64,000 nt of DNA from Planococcus koreensis (GTDB lineage: Bacteria > Bacillota > Bacilli > Bacillales_A > Planococcaceae): positions 1 to 64,000 of the forward strand of contig NZ_RQII01000030.1 in assembly GCF_004761975.1 (NCBI RefSeq), in the 5' to 3' direction. Below, in pieces: positions 38,301 through 47,245 of this stretch (position 1 is its first letter; every line of letters begins with the position of its first letter). The translations under genes and the position numbers were made by a program. Under the pieces are notes generated by a model that worked only from the letters and a program-made list of their open reading frames with translations, had not been told where the DNA came from and searched no databases.

Positions 38301-38954
38301 CAAGCGGTCGAGAAAAGGTCGAAGCAGTCTGTCTCAGAGATGAAGCGCCTGCAAATGCTGCAGCGGCTGGATGAACCAGAATCATTTATCAGTGCAGCTG
38401 GAGGCACGCCTAAGCGCGCATTGGCCCACCGTCCGGACTTCATGCAGGAAAAACGCATGTCGGCTGCAGATGTCGGCACTGCCGTCCATGCTGTTATGCA
38501 GCATATTCCACTCCACAAAAAAATGTCTGTGCCTGAAATCCAGGAATTCATAAAAGAGCTGGTAGGCAAGGAGATATTGTCTGAGGACGAAGGAAAAGCT
38601 GTCCGCGCCAGCAGCATCAGCAAATTTTACAGCAGTGAGTTATACGGCCGCTTGTCGAGGGCCAAAAATATCAAACGCGAAGTTCCCTTTACCTATGCGA
38701 AAAAAGACCAGGATGGCGACCACCAAATCATCCAAGGGATTATAGACTGCCTTTTTGAAGAAGAGGAAGGCTGGGTTCTGCTGGATTATAAAACGGATAG
38801 TGTCATGGGCATCGCGGATATCGGACAGGAAATGGCATCGCGCTACGGTGTGCAATTGGCCGTTTACCAGGAAGCGGCAGAGGCTATCTTGCAAATCCGC
38901 ATCCAAGAGCGCCTTTTGTATTTGTTCGCGGCTGACCGTATAGAGAAGATTTAG
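35346..38954 (+). CDS. addA: AddAB helicase-nuclease subunit AddA
   Basis: 1202 residues from ATG 35346, eight bases after AAGGAGG. UvrD-like SF1 helicase: Walker A AAAGSGKT (30-37), VTFTNASAAEMRHR, VDEYQDTN, GDVKQSIYRFR, TVHKSKGLEFPVVF and VAMTRAKERLY. The C-terminal RecB-type nuclease has GIIDCLFEEEEGWVLLDYKT. It is the 3'-5' motor and a second nuclease of AddAB. The genes downstream (DUF418, yisK) follow at short spacing and may share the transcript. Confidence 0.97.
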   Translation: MIPNKPTDATWTDEQWTAIWAKGQDMLVSAAAGSGKTAVLINRMIEKVLAEDDPISVDELLVVTFTNASAAEMRHRMLRALEKAVAENPESKHLRKQLRLINKAQISTLHSFCLQVVKQYAYLLEIDPGFRIANETEAALLRDDVLEAVLEEAYEGDGAEAVYRLADSFTSDRNDQAMEVLLNKLYDYSRVHPEPEQWLDQVPALYAVPETASIDDLPFIGDLKMAIRHAFDEALQLAFEGKALALEPEGPEVLAGTFDLDIAVIKAAIEALDESWKSLHELSKSMAWPKAASIKKDSCDPKLAEEAKARRNEVKKLVNGIFESYFTRGPKRLLEEMREMAPLMETLTALTKTFGSRYKALKIDRALVDFSDLEHYALQILSDGGNPSDIAKDYQRQFKEVLVDEYQDTNMLQEKILSLVKSGTEAAGNLFMVGDVKQSIYRFRLAEPMLFLGKYSRFTAEAEGTGLKIDLNANFRSRKEILDGTNYIFSQIMGERVGEITYDASAELKHQAPFPEMEVPLELALIHEPETEEEPEDDMAKSQWEARFIAGEIHKLMEQGTLVYDPWKQDNRPLEYSDIVVLMRSMTWSGDFSDEFKAAGIPLYAELTGGYFDALEVMIMLNTLRVIDNPYQDIPLASVLRAPFIGMKENELAEIRLAAPNASFYEAMKTFIRSGSGIDPAAAEKLQRFTYQLEDWRNLARRGSLAELIWQVYLDTNYYEMAGAMSNGKQRQANLRALHDRALEYEKTSFRGLFRFLRFIDRMRERGDDLGTAKSLSEKENVVRLMTVHKSKGLEFPVVFFAGTGRAFNEMDFRKSYLFDQDYGLAVKAINPDTRLEYTSLPFLAVKEMKQLQMKAEEMRVLYVAMTRAKERLYMTASVKDIDRLLGKWKVNSPQILMPDFLRSRAKTYLDWIGPALSRHPDAAEIFGTGGQQLPHHSRFHVSIIESTSLLPTVLDVEELLHAETGEADYTDEVLHRFDFRYPHQQAVEKRSKQSVSEMKRLQMLQRLDEPESFISAAGGTPKRALAHRPDFMQEKRMSAADVGTAVHAVMQHIPLHKKMSVPEIQEFIKELVGKEILSEDEGKAVRASSISKFYSSELYGRLSRAKNIKREVPFTYAKKDQDGDHQIIQGIIDCLFEEEEGWVLLDYKTDSVMGIADIGQEMASRYGVQLAVYQEAAEAILQIRIQERLLYLFAADRIEKI

Positions 38955-38964
38955 GGGGATTGAA

Positions 38965-40143
38965 GTGAAAATACAACCTGTGGCTACAAACGAACGCATC
39001 GAGGCATTGGACTTGATGAGAGGCTTTGCGCTTCTTGGAATCCTGTTGATCAATATGCCTGCGTTCCACTCACCATTTTCATATATTGATCCATATAGCT
39101 GGTTTGAAGGCGAATGGGATACAGAAGTATTCACTTTTCTGGATATATTTGTGCAAGCAAGTTTTTATCCGTTATTTTCTATGTTATTCGGGTATGGTTT
39201 AGCAATGCAGTTCGTTAAAGCACAGAAGAGCGGGCGGAGATTTGCGCCGCTGGCGGTGAAACGCCTGGCTTTCCTGCTGCTGATCGGCATTGTGCATGCG
39301 TTTTTAATTTGGTACGGGGATATACTGATCACTTATGCCGTGTCAGGAATCTTGCTGATAGGCATGCTTCGGCTGCCTCCGGCATGGCTATTGGGATTTG
39401 CAGCGTTGCTGTATGCCATCCCGCAGTTTTTCATGACTGTGTTGATGTTCATCGCGGTGTCGGTGGATCCGAATTTCTACACGGGCATGCAAGAAGTCCA
39501 AAATTCGCTGTCGGCTTATCCGACGGGCTCATTCGCGGAGATTTTCCGCCAGCGGTTGGATGATTGGCTGAACGGAAATAACCCATCGACTTATCTCTTG
39601 CTGCTGGTGATGATTCTTCCCCATATGATGCTCGGAGCGGCTGCTGCAAAATGGCGGCTTGTCGAACGGGCATCAAAGCTGAAGGGTATATGGACAGCGC
39701 TGGCTGTTGGAGGATTGGGGTTAGGTCTTCTGTTAAAATCCACGCCGTTTATTTTTGAAAAAAACTATGCGTTCATGTATATCCAGGATTCCCTGGGGGG
39801 ACCGTTAGTTTCAATCGGCTATGCTGCGGCAATCGTGCTGCTGTCGCGCTTCGAAGGCTTCCGCAAACTATTCCACCCGCTTGCCAATGCGGGGCGCATG
39901 TCGATGACCATTTACATCATGCAATCATTGATTGCGACATTCATCTTCTATTCTTATGGATTCGGGCTTTATGGCCAGGTGGACATAGCGGTCGGCACAT
40001 TGATTGCATTAGGGATTTTTACGGTCCAGCTTATTTTTGCAGAAATATGGTTTTCTAAATTTTCACAAGGACCACTTGAGTTTGTATGGAAAAAAGCGAC
40101 TTACGGACGAAATTTCGAAAAAAGCAACAATTCAAAACAATGA
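38965..40143 (+). CDS. DUF418 / YeiB-like membrane protein
   Basis: 392 residues from GTG 38965, after AGGGGG, ten bases behind addA. The start ERIEALDLMRGFALLGILLI is the signature of the YeiB/DUF418 family. About ten membrane segments follow, with the DUF418 domain in the C-terminal half (NAGRMSMTIYIMQSL). The family relates to membrane acyltransferases; no substrate is known. Confidence 0.85.
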   Translation: MKIQPVATNERIEALDLMRGFALLGILLINMPAFHSPFSYIDPYSWFEGEWDTEVFTFLDIFVQASFYPLFSMLFGYGLAMQFVKAQKSGRRFAPLAVKRLAFLLLIGIVHAFLIWYGDILITYAVSGILLIGMLRLPPAWLLGFAALLYAIPQFFMTVLMFIAVSVDPNFYTGMQEVQNSLSAYPTGSFAEIFRQRLDDWLNGNNPSTYLLLLVMILPHMMLGAAAAKWRLVERASKLKGIWTALAVGGLGLGLLLKSTPFIFEKNYAFMYIQDSLGGPLVSIGYAAAIVLLSRFEGFRKLFHPLANAGRMSMTIYIMQSLIATFIFYSYGFGLYGQVDIAVGTLIALGIFTVQLIFAEIWFSKFSQGPLEFVWKKATYGRNFEKSNNSKQ

Positions 40144-40186
40144 ATGTGTATAATGAATGGAATCATAGAAAAGGAGTGTTTGAAGT

Positions 40187-41086
40187 ATGAAGCTGTTATC
40201 TTTTCGATTTGAAGGGGAAGAACGTTTTGGACCGAAAGTTAAGAAAGAAGAAGCTGTATGGGATGTATTAGCAATTCAGCAAGAGCTGGAAGTGTTGCCT
40301 TCTTTTCCACAAAAGCTTGTTGAAGGGGTTTCCGAGGGAATGGAATTTGTTGAACAAATGCGGAAACTGATTGAAGCAGCTGGAAAATCTGAACATCCTG
40401 AGCAATTCAAACTCTCTTTTTCAGATATCGAATGGCTAGCGCCAATTACACGAACACCTAAAAATATTATCTGCGTCGGCAAGAATTACGCGGACCACGC
40501 GAAGGAAATGGGTGCAGAAGCACCTGTGGAAATGGTGGTCTTCACTAAAACACCAAGCACCATTGTTGGAGACGAAGCTACGGTTTCAGTTCACAGCGAC
40601 CTAACAGAAGCTTATGATTATGAAGGCGAATTGGCTATTGTTGTCGGTAAGGCAGGCAAAAAAATTCCAAAGCAAATGGCTTACGATTATGTCTTCGGGT
40701 ATACTATCGCCAATGATTTGACGGCACGCGACCTGCAAACGAAACACCAACAATATTTCTTAGGGAAAAGCCTTGAAGGTTCTTGTCCGATGGGACCATA
40801 TCTCGTCACCAAAGATGAGATTCCGCAATCACAGAACCTTTCGGTCGTCACTAAAGTAAATGATGAAGTACGCCAGAATGGCAATACGGAAAATATGATC
40901 CGCCGTGTTGATGACATCATTTCAGAAGTGTCGAAATACATCGCGTTGGAACCAGGGGATGTGATTTTGACAGGAACACCTGCAGGAGTGGGCAAAGGGT
41001 TTAACCCTCCAAAATTCCTGAAGGCTGGGGACACCGTGAAAGTATCAATCGAATCGATAGGCACACTCGTCACACATTTGTCATAA
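40187..41086 (+). CDS. yisK: Fumarylacetoacetate hydrolase family protein (YisK-like)
   Basis: 299 residues: a small N-terminal domain and a FAH catalytic domain from about 85. Visible are ICVGKNYADHAKEMG, the metal-binding acids in YDYEGELAIVVG, NDLTARDLQ, and LTGTPAGVG. B. subtilis YisK has oxaloacetate decarboxylase activity and associates with the cytoskeletal protein Mbl. Adjacent yisL supports the assignment. AAAGGAG precedes the ATG. Confidence 0.88.
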   Translation: MKLLSFRFEGEERFGPKVKKEEAVWDVLAIQQELEVLPSFPQKLVEGVSEGMEFVEQMRKLIEAAGKSEHPEQFKLSFSDIEWLAPITRTPKNIICVGKNYADHAKEMGAEAPVEMVVFTKTPSTIVGDEATVSVHSDLTEAYDYEGELAIVVGKAGKKIPKQMAYDYVFGYTIANDLTARDLQTKHQQYFLGKSLEGSCPMGPYLVTKDEIPQSQNLSVVTKVNDEVRQNGNTENMIRRVDDIISEVSKYIALEPGDVILTGTPAGVGKGFNPPKFLKAGDTVKVSIESIGTLVTHLS

Positions 41087-41155
41087 CGGCAAACATGTCT
41101 TTTAGGTGCAGAGTTATGCTAAACTGAAAAAGACTATTTTAGAAGAGGTGACGAT

Positions 41156-41530
41156 TTGGCTTTTTTAACTGATACTACACATTTGCACATTACGACTTGG
41201 GTCATCGGGATTGTTTTGTTTTTAGTGGCTGCATTCATGGCCAAAGAAAGCAAAGGACGCAAAATTACACACATGGTCCTTCGCTTGTTCTACATTCTGA
41301 TTGTGATTTCTGGATTGACTTTGTTCGTCGAGCATTCTTCTTATGATGCAATGTTATACGGAATGAAGTTCCTGTTCGGAATTTTGACAATCGGCATGAT
41401 GGAAATGGTGCTGGTCCGCTCGAAAAAACAAAAACCGGTCACTTTATTCTGGGCATTGTTCGCAGTATTCTTATTTGTAACAATGTTCCTAGGCTTCAAA
41501 TTGCCAGTGGGCATTAATTTTCTGGCATGA
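41156..41530 (+). CDS. yisL: YisL family (UPF0344) membrane protein
   Basis: 124 residues from TTG 41156 after GAGGTGA. Four membrane segments; the family pattern is HLHITTWVIG near the N-terminus and HMVLRLFYILIVISG. Function unknown. The yisK-yisL order is the same in B. subtilis. Confidence 0.85.
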   Translation: MAFLTDTTHLHITTWVIGIVLFLVAAFMAKESKGRKITHMVLRLFYILIVISGLTLFVEHSSYDAMLYGMKFLFGILTIGMMEMVLVRSKKQKPVTLFWALFAVFLFVTMFLGFKLPVGINFLA

Positions 41531-41540
41531 CCTTTAAAGA

Positions 41541-41568
41541 AACAGGCGCATTTCGCGCCTGTTTTTTT
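41541..41568 (+). terminator. Terminator of yisL
   Basis: AACAGGCGC / GCGCCTGTT stem followed by a T-run. Confidence 0.85.
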
Positions 41569-41708
41569 ATGTTGAAATTCACAGTTTAGACGAAACTGCC
41601 GGACAACTGGTGGTTATTTGCATTTTCTTCAACAGGGAACTGTGAATTTTTGATAAAATAGACCGAGTGAAACGGATTAAATGAGCCTCATTGAGGGAGG
41701 ATATTGGA

Positions 41709-43157
41709 TTGAAAGCAAAATGGCTAGTAAGCGTGCTGATCGGAGCACTGGTGTTAAGTCCGATCGAACCCGCTGCAGCGGCAGAAGAACGGTCGATTGA
41801 AGACGAAATCATCTACGATGTATTGGTTGACCGATATTTCAATAAAAAAATCGACAATGATTTTGAAGTGAGCGCACAAGATCCAGCGGCATTCAGCGGC
41901 GGGGATTTTGCCGGGCTGTCAGATCAAATGATGCACATTAAAGACATGGGCTTCACGATGATGTCGATTGGCTCCGTTTTTGCCACTTCTACATATGACG
42001 GCAAAACTGTGTTGGATTATAGCCAGTTGGAGCGCCATTTCGGAACTGAAGAAGAACTTCAGGCCCTTATTGAGCAAAGCCATAAGGAAGACATGAAAGT
42101 CATGGTGGACATTCCGACGCAAAGCTTGAGCGCAGATCACGCTTGGGCGGCTGAAAACCCGGAATGGTTTACTAAGAACGAAGATGGTACATTAGCGCTT
42201 GATACGTCGAATGCGGAAGTCCAAAAGCAATTGGTGGTCGCTATCGGTGATTTCATCAAGAAATATGAAATTGACGGGTTGCGTTTGGTGGAAACGGATA
42301 AGGTCGATGCTGAGTTTATCGAAATCTTTTCCAGCGAAATGAAAAATATTCGAGACATCTACCTCATCAATGACCAGGAAAGTGAAGGGATAGATGGCAT
42401 GGACGCAGTTGTCTTGCCTGATGCGGAAGAAGTGCTCAGAAACAGCTATAAGAACTTCGACCAAGATTCTTCCGGCCTTCCGGAACTTATCGAGGAAAGC
42501 TCAGGAGACCTGATCCGCGTCGATTCGCTGCTCGGTTCCCGGTTTACTGCCGACGCCGTTGCAGAAAGAGGATTTCCGCCGACGCGCTGGCGCCTGATTA
42601 TGACCCAGCTTCTGACGATGCCAGGGATCCCTGTTGTGCAATACGGTTCGGAAACAGCGATGAACGGCAGTGAGCTGCCTGAGTCGCATCAAATTATGGA
42701 TTTGGCAGTGGAAGAAGAGTTGATTGACCACATCACGAATTTGAATTCGCTGCGAAACTCGTCTGAGGCCATGCGCACAGGCGAAACCGAAGTGCTTCAT
42801 GAAGAAGACGGCTGGATAGTCTATAAGCGCTTCAATGAAGAGGAAATGTGGATCGTTGCAATCAATAACTCATCGTCGACGAAAAGCATCAGCATCCCTG
42901 CATCAGAAATCGGCAGCGATAAAGAAATGCGCGGATTGTTTGAAAGCGACGTGGTACGCCAGGAAAGCAATGGCGATTACCGCATCACACTTGACCGTGA
43001 AATTGCCGATACGTTCCACGTGACAGAAGAAAGAGGATTGAATACCGCTTATCTGGCGGCCCTTGCTGTCCTTTATGTATTGTTCATGTTTTTCATCTGG
43101 CTCGTCTGGAGAAAAGGAAAACAACGCAAAGCTGACGGAGCAGTGAAAAATAAATAA
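41709..43157 (+). CDS. Membrane-anchored GH13 alpha-amylase-like protein lacking catalytic residues
   Basis: 482 residues from TTG 41709, after GGGAGG. Signal peptide (KAKWLVSVLIGALVLS ... AAAAEE), a GH13 barrel, a C-terminal membrane segment (LAALAVLYVLFMFFIWLVW) and a basic tail. GH13 ancestry is clear from YDVLVDRYFN, DGLRL, and TMPGIPVVQYGSE. However, region I reads DIPTQS (His lost), region II GLRLVET (nucleophile Asp replaced by Val), region III LINDQE (acid Glu replaced by Asp), and region IV VDSLLGSR (HD replaced by LL). It is therefore probably a pseudoenzyme, perhaps a carbohydrate-binding wall protein. It stands alone. Confidence 0.85.
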   Translation: MKAKWLVSVLIGALVLSPIEPAAAAEERSIEDEIIYDVLVDRYFNKKIDNDFEVSAQDPAAFSGGDFAGLSDQMMHIKDMGFTMMSIGSVFATSTYDGKTVLDYSQLERHFGTEEELQALIEQSHKEDMKVMVDIPTQSLSADHAWAAENPEWFTKNEDGTLALDTSNAEVQKQLVVAIGDFIKKYEIDGLRLVETDKVDAEFIEIFSSEMKNIRDIYLINDQESEGIDGMDAVVLPDAEEVLRNSYKNFDQDSSGLPELIEESSGDLIRVDSLLGSRFTADAVAERGFPPTRWRLIMTQLLTMPGIPVVQYGSETAMNGSELPESHQIMDLAVEEELIDHITNLNSLRNSSEAMRTGETEVLHEEDGWIVYKRFNEEEMWIVAINNSSSTKSISIPASEIGSDKEMRGLFESDVVRQESNGDYRITLDREIADTFHVTEERGLNTAYLAALAVLYVLFMFFIWLVWRKGKQRKADGAVKNK

Positions 43158-43196
43158 GAAAAACCGGTCCTTTTTTCCAGGACCGGTTTTTCTTAT
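43155..43196. terminator. Bidirectional terminator between the GH13-like gene and cdr
   Basis: AGAAAAACCGGTCC pairs with GGACCGGTTTTTCT around a roughly 9-base loop; A-run on the left and T-run on the right. Confidence 0.88.
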
Positions 43197-44524
43197 TTAA
43201 CCGCTTTATAGCCGACCATATTGATCGGGTCTTTAGGTGAAGAATACGGCGGGGCGTAGCAAAGCTCCAGCGCCTGCAAATCTTCTACAGTCAGGCCAGC
43301 GAACATGGCGGTGACGATGACATCGATCCGTTTGTCGACGCCTTTTCCGCCGAAACATTGAGCACCCAAAATTTTGCGGGTCTCGGGATGGTAATGCACT
43401 TTCAACGTTAATCTCGAGTGGTCGGGATAATAGCCGGCGTTTGAATTGCCTTTATGGACGACGGTTTCGTAGGAAAGTCCGCTTTCCTGGATCATCGTTT
43501 CGCTTAATCCGGTCATGGCGATAGTCTTCGAGAAGACTTTGGCAATGGAAGTGCCGAGCAAGCCGTTTTTAGGTATGGCGCTGCCGATCAAATGGCGAGC
43601 GATCAGGTAGGCTTGGCGATGGGCCGGCCACGCAAGCGGGATCCGCTTAGGAGCCCCTGTTACAAGATCGGCATTTTCTGACGAATCGCCTAAAGCGTAA
43701 ATACTCGGATCGGCTGTTTGCATGAAATCGTTTGTTACGATGCCGCCTGTTTCGCCGATCGGCAGCCCAGCTTTTTCAGCTAGTTCCGTATTGGGCTTGA
43801 TGCCTACACTCATGATTTGGAAATCAGCTTCAATTGTATCGCCATTCGATAATGTGAGCGCGGTCCCATCAACTTTCTCTACGAATACGCCTGTTCTGAC
43901 ATTGACGCCATTCGCTTGCAGCTCTGTTTTGACCAAAGCGGACATGTCTTCATCAAGGATCGACATGACGTGCGGCGATTTATGGACCAGGTTCACATCA
44001 ATGCCAAGCTCTTTCAAGTTCTCAGCCATTTCGATGCCAATAAACCCGGCACCTGAAATGCAGCAGCTTTGAGGCTTGCGTTCATTGATGAATTGTTTGA
44101 TCTTCTCCATATCGCCGTAACTGCGAAGCACAAATACGTCAGCGGATGACAATCCGTCGATGTCCGGTATAATTGCAGAGCCGCCGGTTGCCAGGATTAG
44201 CACATCATAGGGTTCGTCAAATGTTTCGCCAGTGGCCAAGTTTTTTATAGTTACAGCCTTTTTACTTCGTTTGATTTCCAATGCTTCGTGCTTTAGGAGA
44301 ACTTGAATATCACGCTTTTCTTTAAAAGATGAAGGGTCTGCCATCAGCAAAGACTTAGGATTCTCAATTGCTTCGCCAATTGCGTAAGGCGTGCCGCAAG
44401 CAGCATAGCTCATTGTCGAATCCCGGTCGAACACCGTAATAGCGGATTCTTTATCATAAAACCGGATTTGCGCCGCAACTGTTGCGCCGCCGCCGACCGC
44501 CCCAATGATTACAATCTTCCTCAT
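43193..44524 (-). CDS. cdr: CoA-disulfide reductase
   Basis: 443 residues from ATG 44524, with GAGGTG nine bases upstream; the GTG at 44536 overlaps that site. FAD motif IIGAVGGGATVA, then the single active-site Cys43 in SYAACGTPY, the same position as in Staphylococcus aureus CoADR. NAD(P) motif ISGAGFIGIEMAE, FAD motif YALGDSSEN, and a C-terminal dimerisation domain. It reduces CoA disulfide with NAD(P)H, serving thiol balance. The yitS gene lies 13 bases upstream, probably in the same operon. Confidence 0.88.
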   Translation of the reverse strand: MRKIVIIGAVGGGATVAAQIRFYDKESAITVFDRDSTMSYAACGTPYAIGEAIENPKSLLMADPSSFKEKRDIQVLLKHEALEIKRSKKAVTIKNLATGETFDEPYDVLILATGGSAIIPDIDGLSSADVFVLRSYGDMEKIKQFINERKPQSCCISGAGFIGIEMAENLKELGIDVNLVHKSPHVMSILDEDMSALVKTELQANGVNVRTGVFVEKVDGTALTLSNGDTIEADFQIMSVGIKPNTELAEKAGLPIGETGGIVTNDFMQTADPSIYALGDSSENADLVTGAPKRIPLAWPAHRQAYLIARHLIGSAIPKNGLLGTSIAKVFSKTIAMTGLSETMIQESGLSYETVVHKGNSNAGYYPDHSRLTLKVHYHPETRKILGAQCFGGKGVDKRIDVIVTAMFAGLTVEDLQALELCYAPPYSSPKDPINMVGYKAVK

Positions 44525-44537
44525 TTGTGTGTTCACC

Positions 44538-45392
44538 TCAGGCTTTCACTTGGCTTAAGAAAAATACAGCGAGCGTTCCCGGGCCTGTATGTGCTGCGAT
44601 GACAGAACCGATCAAATAAATTTCCACATTTTTTGGCTGCAGCTGTTCTTCAATTTCATGCTTCAGCATAAGTGCATACTCGATATCGTCGCCGTGGCTG
44701 ATTGCAATCGTCTGTTCCTTCCAATCAGAGCCGCGTTCCTTCATCAATTCTACAATGCGTTTCAGGACTTTTTTTCGGCCGCGCAATTTTTCGATCGGCA
44801 CCAATTTACCGTCTTCGACATGAAGCAGAGGTTTGATGTTCAATAGCCCGCCGACAAAAGCGCTGCCTTTTGAAATACGTCCGCCTTTCGCCATATAATC
44901 CAGGTCTTCAACCGTGAACAGGCTTTCGAGATGGGCAACCATAAAATTCACGGTTTCGATGATAGCGGTGCGCGCCTGGCCTTCAGAGCGGAGGCGTGCC
45001 GCTTCTTTGACGATCATTCCGTAGCCCAGTGAGGCAGCTTTCGAATCGATGATTATCAAGTCCAGATCGGGATGCTCTTCGCGGACCTGGTCAGCGACCA
45101 TGACGGCTGTATTGTATGTACCCGACAATTCAGAAGAGAAGGCGATATAAAGCCCTTCTTCGCCATCTTTCGCCAACTTTTCAAACGTGTTCATCATTTC
45201 TTCAGGAGAAGCTTGCGACGTTTTCGGGTGGATGTCTGATCGGATTGCATCGTAAACGGTTTTGGAATGGATGGTGCGGATGTCTTCATATTCCGCAGTG
45301 CCTATATGGACGCGCAATGGAAAGTATTCCACGTTTTCATCTACAAAAAACTGTTTCGGCAAATCAGAAGCGCTGTCAGCAAATAATTTCAT
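44538..45392 (-). CDS. yitS: DegV family fatty-acid-binding protein
   Basis: 284 residues with AAGGAGG upstream. Motifs: DSASDLP, FSSELSGTYNTAVM, MAKGGRISKGS, GPGTLAVFFL. This is a FakB/DegV-type lipid carrier and a paralogue of degV at 12907-13743. Placement next to yitU, yitV and yitW homologues points to B. subtilis YitS. Confidence 0.87.
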   Translation of the reverse strand: MKLFADSASDLPKQFFVDENVEYFPLRVHIGTAEYEDIRTIHSKTVYDAIRSDIHPKTSQASPEEMMNTFEKLAKDGEEGLYIAFSSELSGTYNTAVMVADQVREEHPDLDLIIIDSKAASLGYGMIVKEAARLRSEGQARTAIIETVNFMVAHLESLFTVEDLDYMAKGGRISKGSAFVGGLLNIKPLLHVEDGKLVPIEKLRGRKKVLKRIVELMKERGSDWKEQTIAISHGDDIEYALMLKHEIEEQLQPKNVEIYLIGSVIAAHTGPGTLAVFFLSQVKA

Positions 45393-45427
45393 GATAATCC
45401 TCCTTTTTAATTTGGACCTCTAACCAA

Positions 45428-46240
45428 TTATTTATTTAGTTTCAAACGGTCAATCAGCAGTTCAGCGATGCCGTCATCGTTATTCGTCAATGTGATTTCA
45501 TTGGCAATATTTTTTAATGGGCCGATGGCGTTGCCCATTGCAACTCCAACTCCAGCATAATCGATCATTTCAAGATCATTGTCTTCATCTCCGAACGCAA
45601 TGATGTTTTCTTTTGCAATTCCGAGTGATTTGGAGACGCGGTCAATTCCGACCGCTTTGTTCAAGCCGCTTTTGACGATTTCGATAACGTGCCACGGAGC
45701 ACCCCAACGGCGATGGTCGATGACTTCCGCGTGGACTGAGTTCAGATGTTCATGGATCAATTCCACTTTTTCATAAGGTGCGTGAATCAGCAGCGAAGTC
45801 GGGTCTACCCGCAGGTAATTCCGCAAATCGCCCGTCGTGATGCTAGGGTCTCCCATGCTGAAGATGTCCATCAATTTTTCGTCGTGGTGATGGACATAGA
45901 CGTCGTCCAATACTTCCGCAATGATGTTATGGAAGTTGAAGTCATGCATTGACTCGACGACTTCATGGACGACATCCAGTGAAATCGGCGTATGGTGCGT
46001 TCCCCAGTTATGATTCATAGGATGATGCACAAAAGCGCCATTGAAATTGACAATCGGCGTCTGCAGGCTTAGCTCTTTATAATAAGGTTCACTCGAACGG
46101 TAAGGGCGGCCAGTGGCAATCATAACTTGATGCCCCGCCTCAATAGCTTGGAATAAGGTTTGCTTGGTCTTAGGTGAAATGACTTTTTGGTCGGTCAATA
46201 GCGTTCCGTCCAAGTCCAATACAATCAGGTGCTGTTTCAT
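45428..46240 (-). CDS. yitU: Cof-type HAD-IIB phosphatase
   Basis: 270 residues; AAGGAG upstream. HAD motif I LDLDGTLLT, motif II ATGRPY, motif III lysine region (KSGLNKAVGID) and motif IV FGDEDNDLEM. C2B cap between. Cof-type enzymes remove phosphate from sugar phosphates, FMN or pyridoxal phosphate; the substrate here is not known. Gene order supports yitU. Confidence 0.88.
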   Translation of the reverse strand: MKQHLIVLDLDGTLLTDQKVISPKTKQTLFQAIEAGHQVMIATGRPYRSSEPYYKELSLQTPIVNFNGAFVHHPMNHNWGTHHTPISLDVVHEVVESMHDFNFHNIIAEVLDDVYVHHHDEKLMDIFSMGDPSITTGDLRNYLRVDPTSLLIHAPYEKVELIHEHLNSVHAEVIDHRRWGAPWHVIEIVKSGLNKAVGIDRVSKSLGIAKENIIAFGDEDNDLEMIDYAGVGVAMGNAIGPLKNIANEITLTNNDDGIAELLIDRLKLNK

Positions 46241-46407
46241 GGTATCCGTCTCCTTTCTCTCTATTATATAGTGTAGCGATAAGGGAACTGTTTCGTCAAA
46301 GAAACTTGACGGCTGACCAAGCGTTTCTGGAAAATTTTTAGGCGGCTGCGGAATGCTTGCCGGTGTTTCGGAACATTGATAGGATTAAATAGAAGGAAGT
46401 GAGATCG

Positions 46408-47178
46408 ATGCGAGTAGAGAGAGAAAATTGGAAAGGCATACCACTGCTGCATGTGGTGCCGGATGACAAAATCGACGAACGGCTGCCAACCGTGGTATTT
46501 TTTCACGGGCATATGAGCGCTAAAGAGCACAATCTGCATTATGCCTATCAATTGGCTGAAAAAGGCCTCCGTGTGCTTTTGCCGGATGCACATCTCCACG
46601 GTGAACGGGAAGAAGGGCTCGATGGGATTCAGATGAGCCTGCGTTTTTGGGAAGTGGTGCTGACGTCGATCGAAGAACTGGAGATTTTGAACAATGAATT
46701 ACATAGAAAGCAATTGGCCGCGGGCGAGATTGGCGTCGGTGGAACTTCCATGGGAGGCATCACGACACTTGGTGCACTTACCGTTTATCCTTGGATTAAA
46801 ACTTCTGCTGTCATGATGGGGGCCGCTAACTATGTCCAATTGGCGAAAGCGCAGATGCAGCAATTTGAATCAAAAGGATTCAAGCTGCCCATTACACAGG
46901 AAGAGCGGAACAAAATGCTGCAAACGCTCGAGCATTTCGATGCGACAAAGAACAAATCGATTTTCAATAGCCGTCCAGTGTTTTTCTGGCATGGCGAACA
47001 AGACACTACCGTGCCATTTTCACCGATATTCAGCTTTTACAAAGCATTAACGGAAGATTATGCGGAAGTTCCTGAACGCCTCTATTTTATGCGGGACAAA
47101 GAAGCAGGGCATGCTGTCAGCCGGAGTGGAATGTTGGCGGCGACTGACTGGCTGGCGAGGCATACGGCAGCGCAATAA
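46408..47178 (+). CDS. yitV: Alpha/beta hydrolase (YitV-like esterase)
   Basis: 256 residues from ATG 46408, eight bases after AAGGAAG. Oxyanion region VVFFHGHMS, nucleophile elbow GTSMGG, catalytic Asp probably in HGEQDTTVP and His in EAGHAVS. The family includes YitV and related prolyl-oligopeptidase-like esterases. Substrate unknown. It is divergent from yitU. Confidence 0.87.
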   Translation: MRVERENWKGIPLLHVVPDDKIDERLPTVVFFHGHMSAKEHNLHYAYQLAEKGLRVLLPDAHLHGEREEGLDGIQMSLRFWEVVLTSIEELEILNNELHRKQLAAGEIGVGGTSMGGITTLGALTVYPWIKTSAVMMGAANYVQLAKAQMQQFESKGFKLPITQEERNKMLQTLEHFDATKNKSIFNSRPVFFWHGEQDTTVPFSPIFSFYKALTEDYAEVPERLYFMRDKEAGHAVSRSGMLAATDWLARHTAAQ

Positions 47179-47245
47179 GCAGGGGAATTTGAATTGCACG
47201 GAAACTTTGTTAAGATAGAAAGAGCAGAAGAAGGAGGGGCTTTAA

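Noticed and set aside
46264-46599. Minus-strand frame over the yitV start
   Set aside because: It overlaps the clear alpha/beta hydrolase gene and the yitU promoter region, with no family match.
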